Source: Eleginops maclovinus
Taxonomy: Eukaryota > Chordata > Actinopteri > Perciformes > Eleginopidae
DNA: 64,000 bases
Direction of reading: 5' to 3'
NCBI RefSeq assembly: GCF_036324505.1
Contig: NC_086370.1
Location: 1,925,953 to 1,989,952 of the forward strand
Shown here piece after piece: positions 14,530 through 25,138 of the stretch (positions are counted from its first letter, which is position 1; the number at the start of each line of letters is the position of its first letter). Below the pieces are notes generated by a model, which saw nothing but the letters and a program-made list of their open reading frames with translations, made no database searches and was not told where the DNA came from. Both the position numbers and the translations under genes were made by a program.

Positions 14530-16127
14530 CAGTGGTGGGCCGTCAGGGCCAGCAAGGCCTTCTCTGCTGGCCTAAACATCATCAGAATATAAGTTAAATT
14601 TTGATATATTTTTTCCACAAATACGTATTAAATTATTCCCCATAGTCTATTCTCTTCATTTTATAGCGTTCGTCTTGGCTGCGCTGCTTCCAGCCTCAGA
14701 ACGAGATTTGGAGGGCTGGCCTTTATGTTAGAGCTTTTATCCAATCATATTTCAGCCATAATGTGTTGCTAGGGTCAAAGAAATCTGCCCTTAGGCCTTC
14801 AGAATCAACAGTGCGGGCGCCTGTAGCTTAAAGTGAACGCAAACAAAACTGTGGCGTTAACCAATCAGATTTCGAGGTGGCGACAACGGGCCAGCTAGCA
14901 GGCGTACGCTAACGTTAGCACGTGCACATCTTCTGATTGGATACGCACTATTGAGAGGCAGAGCTAGGCAGTAGGCAGAGCCATACAGTCTATGGGCAAA
15001 GCTAGCAAACAGAACTAGAACTTGAGCGAGCTAATTTGTGTAGATTTCTACAAGCTATTTTTTTCAACCCACAATGGCTGAAGGAGGAGAAGAGATCAAT
15101 TTGGTAGAAGATATAATTACAACGCCATTTTCAAAACGAACTTTTCAAGTAAAGCTACACATCTTGAAAAGGGAACGACCAACTCCAACGCTAGCGAGCC
15201 TAGCACAGCAGGGAAACTACGAGCGGTACCCCTGGCTCACAGCCTCCGAGAGGCACTGCAAATTGTACTGCCGGGAATGCCTGGTATTTGCAACTGATCG
15301 ATTTGGTGTTTGGAGCCACACTAAATTTGCAAACTTGAGTTGTCTAACCAAGGCAGCAACGAGACACCAAAGCACAGCTGGGCACTTGGAAGCACTGGTG
15401 CTTTTGAAAACCTTTGGCGACACCCGAGTGGATCTACAGCTCAACGAACAAGTGCGCAGGGAAATGGAGCTCCACAACGAAAGGGTGAACAAAAATAGGG
15501 AAATATTGAAAGACTGATTGATTGTGTCCTGTTTTTGGGTAAACAGGAACTTTCATTTAGGGGACACGATGAAAGCGCCGAGTCCAGAAACAGAGGAAAC
15601 TACGTGGAGCTTCTTTCTTTTCTTGCTGAGAACAACACAGATTTGCATTACCACCTGTACACAAACAAAGTGTTTACTGGGACGTCAGGCAAAATACAAA
15701 ACGACCTGATTTATGCTATTGCTGAAGTGATGGGAGGAGAGATCAAAATGAAGATTAAAAAAGCACCCTTTGTCGCTGTTATGGTGGACGAGACGTCAGA
15801 TGTGGGTAATGTAGCACAGCTGGCACTTGTTCTGCGTTATGTGACAGACACAGGTGTCAAGGAGCGGTTTGTCAGATAATCTGATTAATGAAGTTAACTG
15901 TAAATGCTGATGTATTGATTATAAATGCTTCAGAAATATTAATATAACTCTGTTGTACTTGACTATGTTAAGGTGATGCAACGCCCAGTTATACTGCGTT
16001 TCTGTCTAAATGTATAGTTTCTAAAGCCATGGCGTCATAATGATGGTATTAAGAGGTGGAATAATTCAGGTAGGACTCTGTAGGACATCACTGAAGGCCT
16101 AGGTGTGAAATGCACGGCCCGCCACTG
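14530..16127 (+). mobile_element. Defective hAT transposon with perfect 8-bp TSD
   Basis: The left end CAGTGGTGGGCCGT and the right end on the minus strand CAGTGGCGGGCCGT are inverted repeats with one mismatch in 14. Both sides carry the exact 8-bp duplication ATTCTGAG (14522-14529 and 16128-16135). CAG-type ends plus an 8-bp duplication define hAT. At 1598 bp it is too short for a full transposase gene, and the plus-strand coding part stops soon after the first catalytic Asp. It is therefore an internally deleted copy that would depend on a transposase made elsewhere. Confidence 0.92.
15074..15879 (+). pseudogene. hAT transposase 5' part, frameshifted and truncated
   Basis: The first segment (15074-15517, 147 codons from an ATG) has a TTF-type zinc-binding pattern, Cys62, Cys66 and Cys69 with His97 and His104, the DNA-binding module at the N terminus of ZMYM/DUF4371-type hAT transposases. 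One A appears to be missing in the A-run at about 15509-15511, which moves the frame. The continuation runs in the next frame from 15511 to a stop at 15877-15879. It includes VMVDETSD at about 15779-15802, which holds the first catalytic Asp of the RNase-H-like core. The second Asp, the final Glu and the dimerisation domain are absent. Typical relatives have 600-800 residues. The start choice rests on the ATG of CACAATGGCTG. It is clearly inactive. Confidence 0.85.
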
Positions 16128-16135
16128 ATTCTGAG

Positions 16136-16553
16136 CCATACGTTTTGTTTTTTACCGCTGCGCTGCAGAGAAGTACTGAATTTAAGTTTGTATTTTTTTT
16201 AACGTAACCGTCTTCATCGCCATCTGGTAAGACACTTTCATTTATGTTTTAAGAAGAACAGTGAAGAAAAAGAAAGGCGATGGATAACATGAAAATAAAT
16301 GTACCGATAAAAACAAACTATCTGCTTGATGTGTGAGCACGTCGGCCAGGCGCAAAACCAAAGTACCAAAAGGAGGAAAAAGAAATTAAATATTAATAAA
16401 TTAAAGTAAATTAAAACTGGGAGCGGCAGTCAGCCAGGGAGTGGAGTTAATTTACTTTTTATGTAGCATGAACACATGACTCCCTCTTAATTTGTCTCAT
16501 ACTTTTGCGAATACCTGCAAAACTAATGACATTCAAAACAGGCTCAAGTGCTA
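16136..16553. other. Spacer between two hAT-type elements
   Basis: No gene or repeat recognised. Confidence 0.5.
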
Positions 16554-16561
16554 TTCAGCAA

Positions 16562-18053
16562 CAGTGTTGGACAAGTTACTTCCAAAATGTAATACACTAC
16601 ATATGACTTATTACTGTCTTTTTAAAGTAATAAGTAACATTGCATTATTACTGTCTCTGAAATGTAATGCGTTACACTACCTTTGCGTTACTTTGAGTTA
16701 CTTTCACCTTAAATAACCGCAAAAGTAGGGCTTTAAATGCTAAAATATAGTTTATTGCAGCTCATTAATTAAAGCTATCTATGGCAGTATGCTGAAATTA
16801 AACGTATGCTCCGTTTAAGTGGGCTGAATAATATTTGATACCGGTAACATGACGTCTCTGTGTGTTATTAATAACATGTTAGTGGAGCCTCTGCACGGCC
16901 CTGTAACCTGCTGTATATGAACAAGTCTCTATGGCAACGTTAGCTCACCTTGTCGTTGGTGTGTTAAGGGGGGTTTTGCGGACAAGCTTTCAAAAAGCCG
17001 GCGATTCCACAGAGGACAGAGGCTGCATATCTTCAACACTCCGCCAGGAGTCTCTGAACTTCTCGGGGTTCAACCAGCAGACCGAGAGAAAGTTACCTTC
17101 TGTTGCTTCGGCCTGCGCGCACTCCTGTCTTTCTCTGTTCCTTTTCTCCGAGCCTGCAGGAGCGAGATCGGGGGCCGGGCTACCTAGTGACGACAGAGGT
17201 GCGACGTTTCAGTGTGTAGTTTTAGAGAGAGGTAAACTGGCTGATCCCAATGGCTAATCCTAGCGAATTCCCAGCGTCTTTCGATTTGGCTTTGGCAGCG
17301 ACTCTTGAACATTTGAATATTCAATTTACTTTGCGAGACGAGCAGATAACGGCACTGAAGTGTTTTCTGGAGAAAAGGGACGTTTTCGGAGTTTTGCCCA
17401 CTGGATACGGTAAAAGTTTGATTTACCAGCTTGCTCCGCTGGTGGGGCGACGCATGGACCTCGACAACCCGCTGGTGGTTGTCGTGTCACCCCTTTTGGC
17501 ACTTATGGATGACCAGCTACAAGAGGCCGAAAAACTCGGACTAAAAGCAGCACAACTTCTCGTTAAGAAACGTGCACAACACCTGCACATTCTGTTGGAT
17601 TTTGCCTGTGTTTCTAATACCGGCACTCCAACCTGCATTAATCTCTCGGCAATCGTTTTGTCTTCTTTCTGTCTGTCGAAGATAAGTACCGAATTTGAAA
17701 GCACGCCAGATATTCTCAAGTTTTTTTTGCAAAAACGGCAACAATCACTCAGTTCCATGTTTCACAAAGTTCGGTTTACTAGTGACTACACTCCACCATG
17801 TACTTCCCGTCGCGCGGACTACGTAATCCTTCTTCATGCAGCTCTGCAGGGTGAATCTGTTTCTGCAGCCCTCTTAACCAATAGTAAACAGGCTTACTGA
17901 GTTACTATTATACCTGCACAATTATTTCTTTGGTGTCGGAATGTCTTTGGTGTAACGGGTATTATATTACACACATTTCAGAAGTAATGCGTTATATTAC
18001 TGCGTTACAGCTAAAAGTAATACATTACTGTAACTCCATTACACCCAGCACTG
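16562..18053 (+). mobile_element. hAT-like element carrying a helicase fragment
   Basis: The left end CAGTGTTGGACAAGTTACTT and the right end on the minus strand CAGTGCTGGGTGTAATGGAG share CAGTG-TGG. Both are followed by TTAC/GTAA-rich subterminal sequence (AAAGTAATAAGTAAC, AAGTAATACATTACTG), a pattern that is very common in fish. Flanks are TTCAGCAA (16554-16561) and ATCAGCAA (18054-18061), an 8-bp duplication with one mismatch, supporting hAT-type insertion. The 1492 bp contain no transposase that I can recognise, but do contain a RecQ-type helicase fragment. Confidence 0.75.
17250..17900 (+). pseudogene. RecQ-type DNA helicase N-terminal fragment
   Basis: The 216-residue frame begins with a RecQ-like helicase start. 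It has a motif 0-like FTLRDEQ (residues 26-32), the Walker A motif PTGYGKS (50-56) that binds ATP phosphates, and a motif Ia-like VVSPLLALMDDQ (78-89), all typical of RecQ 3'-5' helicases. After about residue 97 the similarity that I can recognise ends. There is no DEAH box (motif II) and none of the later motifs, so it cannot be a working helicase. A possible splice donor (GTTAAG) lies near the loss of similarity. It sits wholly inside the terminal repeats at 16562-18053. An upstream frame (16931-17257) overlaps its start but has no recognisable domain. It may be captured host sequence or the remnant of a helicase gene native to a larger parent element. Confidence 0.7.
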
Positions 18054-18061
18054 ATCAGCAA

Positions 18062-19437
18062 TAATCCTGTCGACATGTGAAGCTATGAAGTGTTAGCTTT
18101 AGCTCAAACTACTGCTGTGTCTTAGTTTGGGTCGAACCTGAGTAAAGCGATAAACACAAATTGTTAATTGCTCTGCTGAAACCATCATGACAACACCTAC
18201 ATAAGGATTATACATCAAGTTCCAAGGTTAATACAATCAACAAAATGTGCATTCAAGATATTACTAATATATTATCTCACCTTCCCAAGAACGGGCCATT
18301 GTGAAAGCAACTTTAAATGCCATCTTAAAGAGGTGTCAATAATGTCGCTGTTTTAACGAAAGTCAATATAATGTTTGCATTTCCACGAGAAACAATCTAC
18401 TCCATGCAAGAAATAATGATCCTGTTTGAGATTCTGTCTGCAGCGGGTTCTGAAGCAAACATCACAGCTCAAATAGAGAGCAATGTTCTGAAATGTTTCA
18501 GGGATCAATCAATATTTACATGAATCACTTTTTAACAGGATGACCCTAAAGAAATATTACACATGTGATAATGGTCCAAGGTAACTCAGGCAGCAGTGAG
18601 GGAAATAGCTCTAAATCCGTTCCTTGACAGTCAGACAGGAAATATTACATCCTGTTATAATCTGTTTCTATTGCCCTTTTTGTTACTCTTCATCTATCCA
18701 TTAGCCCAAGAAAGATTAATAGTTTTTCCAGAAAGTCACATTACATGATGCCTTAAAGTTGTCTTTCGTAAAAAGTATAGAGTAAATGTAGTTGAATTAT
18801 ACCGTTAATGTGATGTGTTCAGTTTTGGTGTGTTGAAAACATACAGTTTGAAGCCAAAGTTTTCCAGCAATATAATTTGCATTAGTGGGAATAATGACCT
18901 GTTAACTTCCTAGCACAATCTGTTAGCAGCTTGCATAATTAAAACTACCAATGACAAGATTTATTTTACCATGAAATCAAGAATTTAATTGACATACAAT
19001 TATTTCATTCCAAATCCTTCGTTTGTTATGCAAAAAGAAAATGTTGTGACTTGGAAGGTTTTTTTAATGGTATTTTCAAGCGTCATCCTCCGGGGCTGAG
19101 CATAGATACCTGGACAGATGTGCGAAAAGCTGCAGTTCATCGAGTGGCTACTTGAGGTTGACCCTCAAATCAACTAATCTGACTATCTTCACAACTTGTT
19201 GCTATCATATTGTGGCATGAGCCGTTTTCTACAGGCCTATTTTACCGGCGTATTTTTCATAATGGTTCTACTTGTGAAAGTCTGACATGGCAACCTGTGC
19301 AGCCAATGTATTGAATACACCTGATAATAAAAACAACATGAGAACGTCTGCCGCAGAAGCAGAGTGCTGCTCTCTCAAGCGGTCAGTAATAACGAACTGG
19401 CTGACTTTACTGTATATAAGTGTTTTTTTTTTACAAG
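18062..19437. other. No gene recognised
   Basis: No convincing exon or element. The end of the stretch (19280-19437) leads into the exon-like segment that follows, with a T-rich tract directly before it. Confidence 0.4.
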
Positions 19438-19567
19438 AGTGTGGTCGCGTTCTAAGGAGGAGCTGCCATCGAAGGAGGACTTGTACTCCCAGCGGCTCAG
19501 GAAGAAGGCCCACAGGGTTATCAACTGCGTGCGGTTTCTGTCTGGTATTCAGTTCGAAGTGCTCCCA
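19438..19567 (+). other. Exon-like segment, unidentified
   Basis: A T-rich tract ending TTTACAAG precedes a clean reading frame that encodes an alternating charged segment (SRSKEELPSKEDLYSQRLRK and then KAHRVINCVRFLSGIQFEVL). It ends at CCCAG/GTGATC, which fits a splice donor. The composition looks protein-like and GC content rises, but I do not recognise the family. About 90 bp downstream a second candidate acceptor (CCTTCCTTCAG) occurs. It may be an exon of a decayed gene or captured sequence. Confidence 0.3.
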
Positions 19568-20179
19568 GGTGATCTATGTGACGTTGATTTTCTTGAGACT
19601 GGTCTTCATATTATCCTTGAAATGTTTCTTTGGCAGTGACTTGCTGACCTTCCTTCAGCTGGGGGTACAGCATCTGTTCAGAGATGTTTGTTGGCTGTGT
19701 AGACGATGGCCGGTCCATCCGAGGTGGCAACTGCTCATGCTGGCTTCTCCCAGAACACTGATGACAGTGCGTCTTTCCTCCCAGATGACTGAAATAGGAC
19801 AACACTTTATTTTTGGGGCGATAAGCGCTGCAGTTAGTGGCACTGGTTTATCTTTCCTTAATACATATGAAGAACAAATAAAGCTGTATTTACCACACAG
19901 GAATATACTTTATAGACACTACCACTGACTGTTACAATTTGAAAACAACTTATCTACAAGGTACCTGTCCAGCTTTTCACTAAACTACCCGCTATAGTTT
20001 AATAAACTCCCCTCTGGAAGGGTTATCCGGACAAGTACGGCGGATACCACTCGTGTCACTTTAGTTTTATTACGCACACATGCACAATAAATTCACTCAC
20101 TAATTAGCCCAACTGTTACAGCTACACTAGCCTGTTGGTAACGTTAGTTACTCAGTGACATTAGTTAGTGGTGACATTA
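19568..20179. other. No gene recognised
   Basis: Short frames only, with no repeat that I could delimit. Just before the next element the phrase GTGACATTAGTTAGTGG occurs twice in tandem. The second copy supplies the target site of the 4.9 kb hAT insertion. Confidence 0.45.
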
Positions 20180-20988
20180 GTTAGTGGCAGAGGTGGGACC
20201 AAGTCATAGTTTTGCAAGTCACAAGTTAGTCTCAAATCTTTGCTTTCAAGTCCCAAGTCAAGACCGACAAGTCTCAAGTCAAGTCCCAAGTCCTACCGTT
20301 TGAGTTTCAAGTCCTTTCGAGTCCTTTCATCAACGGAGAAATAATATTTACACAAATCCTGTATGCTTTTAAGATCTGTATATATTTATCATATCATTTA
20401 TCAATAAAAAAAGGCAAATGTAATTTCCACAGAAAGGGCTGACATTGTATTTCCATTGCTTATTGCACTATAACTGTCTCAAAAGATCCTCATTTTTGCA
20501 AAACACTCTTCACCTTGAAACTTAAATCTAGCCTTGAACTAAAAAACATGTCTTCACCCTCAAACAGGGATTTGGAGGATCACAAAAACAGTTGAATTTA
20601 ACTTTTCCAAATGTGTTACCACTTTATAAAAAATATTTCAGTCTTTTTAACTCATTTCAAAACCTAAGTGTAACCTTGAGATTTTCAAACATGTCACCAC
20701 TTTATACAAGATATCCTCACTCCCAAAAAGTGTGTGTGTGTGTGTCTGGAAGGGGACTAGATGTGAAGTGTCATGAACATGACAATGCACAGAGTTGTGC
20801 TTTTCTATGTCAGGGCCCTATGCTGCATTGCATTTGCAAAAGATCAAATTGGCCAAAAGTCTGTCAGTCATTTGTGCACGATGGGGACGTAGTATGATGC
20901 CACCATGGCTGAAAAATGCATTTATTGATGCGGTCAATAAGATCAGACTATGAGAAAAAAAAGTTGCATTGAAGTCAATAATATATAC

Positions 20989-23046
20989 CTTTAACTTGTT
21001 GTGCCACCTCTGCCTTGATGTCACGATTGACCAGTAATAATAATAATACATTTTATTTGAAGGCGCCTTTCTTGGCCCTCAAGGACACCGTACATGATAC
21101 AAACACAAACACAATAAAAGGAATCAACAATGCAAGGAAAAAATAAAAACAATAGACGGTGACGGAGGAATTGGCATCTAGTGGAGTAAGCAGTTTTGAA
21201 CAGATGTGTTTTCAGCTGTTTTGAAATGGGGGAATGAATCCATGTTTCTGAGTTGGGGTGGTAATGAGTTCCAGAGACGGGGAGCAGAGTGGCTGAATGC
21301 TCTACTCCCCATGGTGATGAGACGGGCGGAGGGGACAGACAGGTGTATGGAGGAAGAAGATCTGAGGGAGCGGGAGGGAGTGGGAACATGGAGGAGGTCG
21401 GACAGATGGGGGGGGAGAGGTTGTGGATGGCTTTGAATGTTAACAGGAGGACTTTGAATTGAATACGGAACTGAACCGGGAGCCAGTGGAGCTGTTGGAG
21501 GACAGGAGTGATGTGGTGGATGGAGGGGGTTCGAGTTATGATGCGGGCAGCTGAATTCTGGACCAATTGAAGTTTATGGAGAGTTTTGTGAGGGAGGCCG
21601 AAGAGGAGAGAGTTGCAGTAATCCAGACGGGAGGTGACGAGGCTGTGGACAAGGATGGCGGCAGTGTGGGGGGTAAGGGAGGGGCGGAGGCGATTGATGT
21701 TTCGTAGGTGGAAGTAGGCAGACCGGGTGAGGTTATTGATGTGGGATTGAAAGGATAGTGTGCTGTCAGTACATGGTGCTCCACCCACAGCAGAGAAAAG
21801 ACTGAATCCAAGGCGGCTGCTTTGAGGTAGACTGGGTCTGAAAAGGGGGCAGTGATCCCATCTTGAGTCCCGGCCATTTTCATATTAAGGAAGATCCCAA
21901 GAAATCTTTTGTTCAGGGATGCCTGGAGACTTCCGACCACGCCGCTCAGGAAACAAACTTGAGGCTTCAGCTTCTCAAGGTGATGATTGAGGGACAAGAC
22001 AGATCGAACAACTGCACTGATTGTGACGACCTTCTCTCCCTGTGTCAAATCAGTTGCTTCTCCAAACGGCTTCAAGATGTCCACCAACTCCTTCAACAGA
22101 TTCCACTCTCGTGGTGTGAATGACAACTCCTTATGCCCAGCCTTTTCTAGAATGGCACAGAGCTTTAGATGATCACACTGGAGAACTGCCTTTACTTGCC
22201 TCAGTGTTGAGTTCCATCTTGTGTTGACTGCAGCAGGGATGCCTTTCTGTTCCCCAAATTCACTATCAAACACATCTTTGAATCTTGTGCTTGTGCGCAG
22301 CAATGAGCTAAGTTTTGATAACTTGGAAAGAGAAGGACATGCCACTTTTGCAGCATCTACCGTTTGCTGTTCTTCCAGGGTTAAGTCACACCAGAGATCA
22401 GGGTCATCAAGATGATCTCCGTCATCATCCTCTTGCTCACTGGGGAAGCACACAGTGAATGCCTTTCGCATGTTAGCAGCATTGTCACTAATAATGTAGT
22501 CCAATTTATCTTTGATGTTGTAGTCATCGCATATTGACTCAAATTGGTCACAGATTTGTTCAGCTGTGTGTGAGCCTTTGAAGCGATTGCAGGCCAAGAG
22601 ATTTGTATTTAGCTGTATCCTCTCTTTAGCTGTCTCTTTCTCTATCCAGTGGACAGTGACACCAAGGAATCCTCTCATCTTTCGGTCAGACCAAATGTCC
22701 ACAGTGACTGAAACATGCTCAGTGTTGCTCAACTGAGTTTTTAATCTTGAACATCTCTCCCCAGCGAGGCTCTCTGTTTTTGATGTCAACATTCTGCGAC
22801 ACACTGGGCTGTACCTACTGTCAATTACTGTCAGAAAGTGCTGAGAACTCTTGTGTTCCACAATAGACAGGGGAAGGTTGCAATCAATAATCAAGTCGGA
22901 CAGTATTGCGTTGGCAATAGCCTTCTTGCTGTGGATGATTCATGCTGTAATGCGCTACACGACTGTCCAAGAATTGTGAAATTGAAGGCTGTTGTGTTAA
23001 TATATGATGCTTCTACTCATCTGGTATTCTTCAAATCTGTAACAGG
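20989..23046 (-). pseudogene. hAT transposase main exon, frameshifted and LINE-interrupted
   Basis: On the minus strand an acceptor (CTTACCTGTTACAG) opens an exon that begins FEEYQMSR, followed by a stretch with QPSISQFLDSRVA in a shifted frame and then the long frame ending near 21767. Two frameshifts are needed, near 23015 and near 22935. The long frame contains TVDIWSD (first catalytic Asp), ISDNAANM (second Asp) and TRWNST, all standard in BED-type hAT transposases. It breaks at WVEHHVL where the L2 fragment begins. The frame resumes on the other side of the LINE ([15 protein letters not shown]) and ends at a donor (GTATAT) at 20988. The last Glu and the dimerisation domain are not visible, so the 3' exon is lost. 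Inactive. Confidence 0.85.
21035..21766 (-). mobile_element. 5'-truncated L2-type LINE
   Basis: The minus strand encodes the C-terminal end of a non-LTR reverse transcriptase: [20 protein letters not shown], then [25 protein letters not shown] and [13 protein letters not shown]. These are hallmark phrases of the RT thumb region of L2-type LINEs in fish. The C-terminal part is frameshifted or degenerate. The 3' end is a (TAA)n-type tail on the minus strand, seen as TAATAATAATAATACA at 21035-21050. It was inserted in the transposase exon of the surrounding hAT element. The host sequence breaks off after CATGTACTG and resumes with CTGGTCAATC, suggesting a target duplication or overlap of only about 3 bp. 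Confidence 0.85.
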
Positions 23047-23220
23047 TAAGCATATAAAACAGATGTCAGACAGTCCCTTATAGCAACACATAAATTGCAT
23101 TTGAAACTATCTCCTCATAGATCCATCCTCACAAATTGCATTATGTACAAAATATATAGAACTCACCTGACAGGAACTGAAAGGTGAATGAGAAAAAGTT
23201 CAACGTTTCCAACTAAATAT

Positions 23221-23332
23221 TAACACAATGCTAACATTGTGTTAATATTAACACAATGCTAACATTGTGTTAATATTAACACAATGTTAGCATTGTGTTA
23301 ATATTAACACAATGCTAACATTGTGTTAATAT
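23221..23332. repeat. Four tandem 28-bp near-palindromes
   Basis: Four consecutive 28-bp units, each TAACACAATG, a 4-bp centre, CATTGTGTTA and ATAT. The centre is CTAA in units 1, 2 and 4 but TTAG in unit 3, its reverse complement. Unit 3 therefore reads as an inverted copy of the palindrome core. Each unit can form a hairpin. Confidence 0.97.
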
Positions 23333-23521
23333 TTATTTTTGTATTATTATGAATTTTATTGTATAGCTACTGTAAGATTGTGTTTGTTTTAACATTACAT
23401 TGATAAAATACATTTCCATTTTCAGTGTACACTTACTATATTAATTTATATTTTTCCTGCTTTACCTTGCCATCAAGCAGCCCTTTCCGACAGGAAACTG
23501 GAGTATGCTTGTTAATTCACG

Positions 23522-23785
23522 CTCTCCAGCACACCTGATTCCATTGGCAAAATCAGCTATTTTACCTGCATCACACAGAAATTGCTGGTCTACTGCTGAC
23601 TCAATGATTAAGTTTAATTGTGCTATTCTATGTCTTCGTTGATAGTTCAGCTTTGTTGTGATTTACCTAAATTACATAAACGACCTCAATGAGGCAGCAG
23701 TAGACTAGCAACTCCTTTGTGCTGCAAAGTAAAATAGCCATTTTTGTCAATGGAATCTGGTGTGCTGGAGAGTGAGATATACTTC
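23522..23785. repeat. Long inverted repeat, MITE-like insert
   Basis: The left arm begins CTCTCCAGCACACCTGATTC and the right arm on the minus strand CTCTCCAGCACACCAGATTC. Similarity extends about 75 bp inward to GTCTACTGCTG on both arms, with a short unique centre. It lies in the intron of the 4.9 kb hAT element. No flanking duplication was clear. Confidence 0.75.
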
Positions 23786-24077
23786 GTCTGGCAGCAAGCT
23801 CAAATTATACACATTTATAATATAAAGTACATTAAACTGACCTTGATTTGACTAGGCTTGCTTTAGTTTTGCTGCTGGCAGCAGTCTACTGTGTATGATC
23901 CACTGACTAGCTGCTTAGTATACAATCTCGCTTCAAAAAATCCTAAACTATCCTTTACAATATGAGTATGGATAAGTTCACTATGTTGTACTTTGAGCCC
24001 CAATTCTGGTCTGTCTAGGATGAAATAGTGTGTTTGACACCGACATTTTAACGATTGGTCCCCCATGCTTCATCTAA

Positions 24078-24415
24078 GGGCATTCATAAAGCGGTCCTTA
24101 AATCAACCTTAAACGTTCGTTTTCAAAGATGTGCAACTCACCGAGTGGTCACTTGTTAGTGGTGATGCTCCAAAACGAGTGTCGTGTTTAATTTGCCATT
24201 TTGTATTCCAAATATCAAGCGGAAGTTAATAGCCTACTCAGTGAGGTATCTGAAAACATAGCTAGTTCCACAATAGCAAATAACACGGATGGAAACCAAA
24301 TATTTCGCCGATATATTTTTTTAAAACAACTACAAACACCATATACCACTCGGTGAGTTGCTCATCTTTGAAAACGAATGTTTAGGGTTGTTTTAAGGAC
24401 AATGTTATGAATACC
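24078..24415. repeat. Inverted-repeat insert with about 75-bp arms
   Basis: The left arm carries GTCCTTAAATCAACC, then CGTTTTCAAAGATGTGCAAC and TCACCGAGTGGT. The right arm is its reverse complement with a few mismatches (ACCACTCGGTGAGTTGC and so on). The 338-bp structure looks like a MITE. The outermost bases match less well (GGGCATTCATAA against GGTATTCATAA) and no target duplication was found. Confidence 0.75.
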
Positions 24416-24641
24416 TGTAGCCAACAATTTCTGAAGCAGGGGGTGATTCAAATTAGCCAAAAGCTGGAGACTGGACCAATCGTCAACTCAAAGTGCAAAA
24501 TAGTAAACTCATCCATTAATGAACCCACAGGAGATACCGTTTAGCGTGTCCATAAGCCAAGGTGACGTTTACAGTCTCATTGATATGTAGCTAGCTAGCA
24601 ATTAGCCAATAAGCTAGTGTTGGCTTTCATTCAAAACTTAC

Positions 24642-24793
24642 CGTTGTTTGTGCAACTTCAAATGTCGAACAAAGTTGGAAGTTGTCGCGTCTCCGTCTGT
24701 TATCTTCGTCCCGCATGTTATACAGACTGCAGTTCTTTTTTTGTTGACCACCTCAACGTTTTTAAATCCAAACGAAACTACCCATGGTATCAT
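24642..24793 (-). pseudogene. hAT transposase first exon with BED zinc finger
   Basis: An ATG at 24793 opens a 50-codon frame containing AVCITCGTKITDGDATTSNF followed by VRHLKLHKQR. This is a C-x2-C and H-x4-H BED zinc finger, which in hAT transposases binds the transposon ends. It ends at a good splice donor (CAACG/GTAAGT), two bases into a codon. This fits the start of the next exon at 23046, which resumes with an Arg-Phe-Glu-Glu sequence that normally follows BED fingers in this family. The exon itself looks intact, and the defects lie downstream. Confidence 0.85.
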
Positions 24794-25138
24794 TTTTGCC
24801 TACTTGGCGCCTTATAGTTTGTTCCGCCTCATTAATTGTCCAGTACTTTGATTGGTTGGATGCTGTCCGATCAACACAACGTGGATCTAATTTGATTGGA
24901 TGTCTTGCCACACACGTTACGCACACAGATGCACACTGTGCAAAGAGAGATAGCGCAGTCCATGTCAACATACTTTTTAATCTTTGGGTTTGGGGAAAGT
25001 AGCAAGTCTTTTCGAGTCAAAAGAGGCAAGTCAAAATGCGAGTCACTGATGTTAAAGTCAAAGTGCAAGTCTTTTTTAGATTTTGTCAAGTCTAAAGTCA
25101 TCAAATTCATGACTCGAGTCCACAACTCTGGTTAGTGG

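Larger units (their letters stand above)
20188..25130 (-). mobile_element. 4.9 kb hAT transposon with perfect 8-bp TSD, nested insertions
   Basis: The left end CAGAGGTGGGACCAAGTC and the right end on the minus strand CAGAGTTGTGGACTCGAGTC form short imperfect inverted repeats. The exact duplication GTTAGTGG flanks the element (20180-20187 and 25131-25138). The minus strand carries a split BED-finger transposase gene with frameshifts. An L2 LINE fragment (21035-21766) has landed in its coding exon. A palindromic array (23221-23332) and two inverted-repeat inserts (23522-23785, 24078-24415) lie in the long intron. Subterminal AAGTC/GAGTC motifs have the same polarity at both ends (20206-20335 and 25003-25112). 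Confidence 0.93.

Noticed and set aside
21206..21436. Plus-strand frame inside the LINE
   Set aside because: Shadow of the minus-strand reverse-transcriptase coding sequence.
23221..23332. 28-bp repeats as CRISPR
   Set aside because: Units are directly contiguous without spacers, in a fish-type genome.
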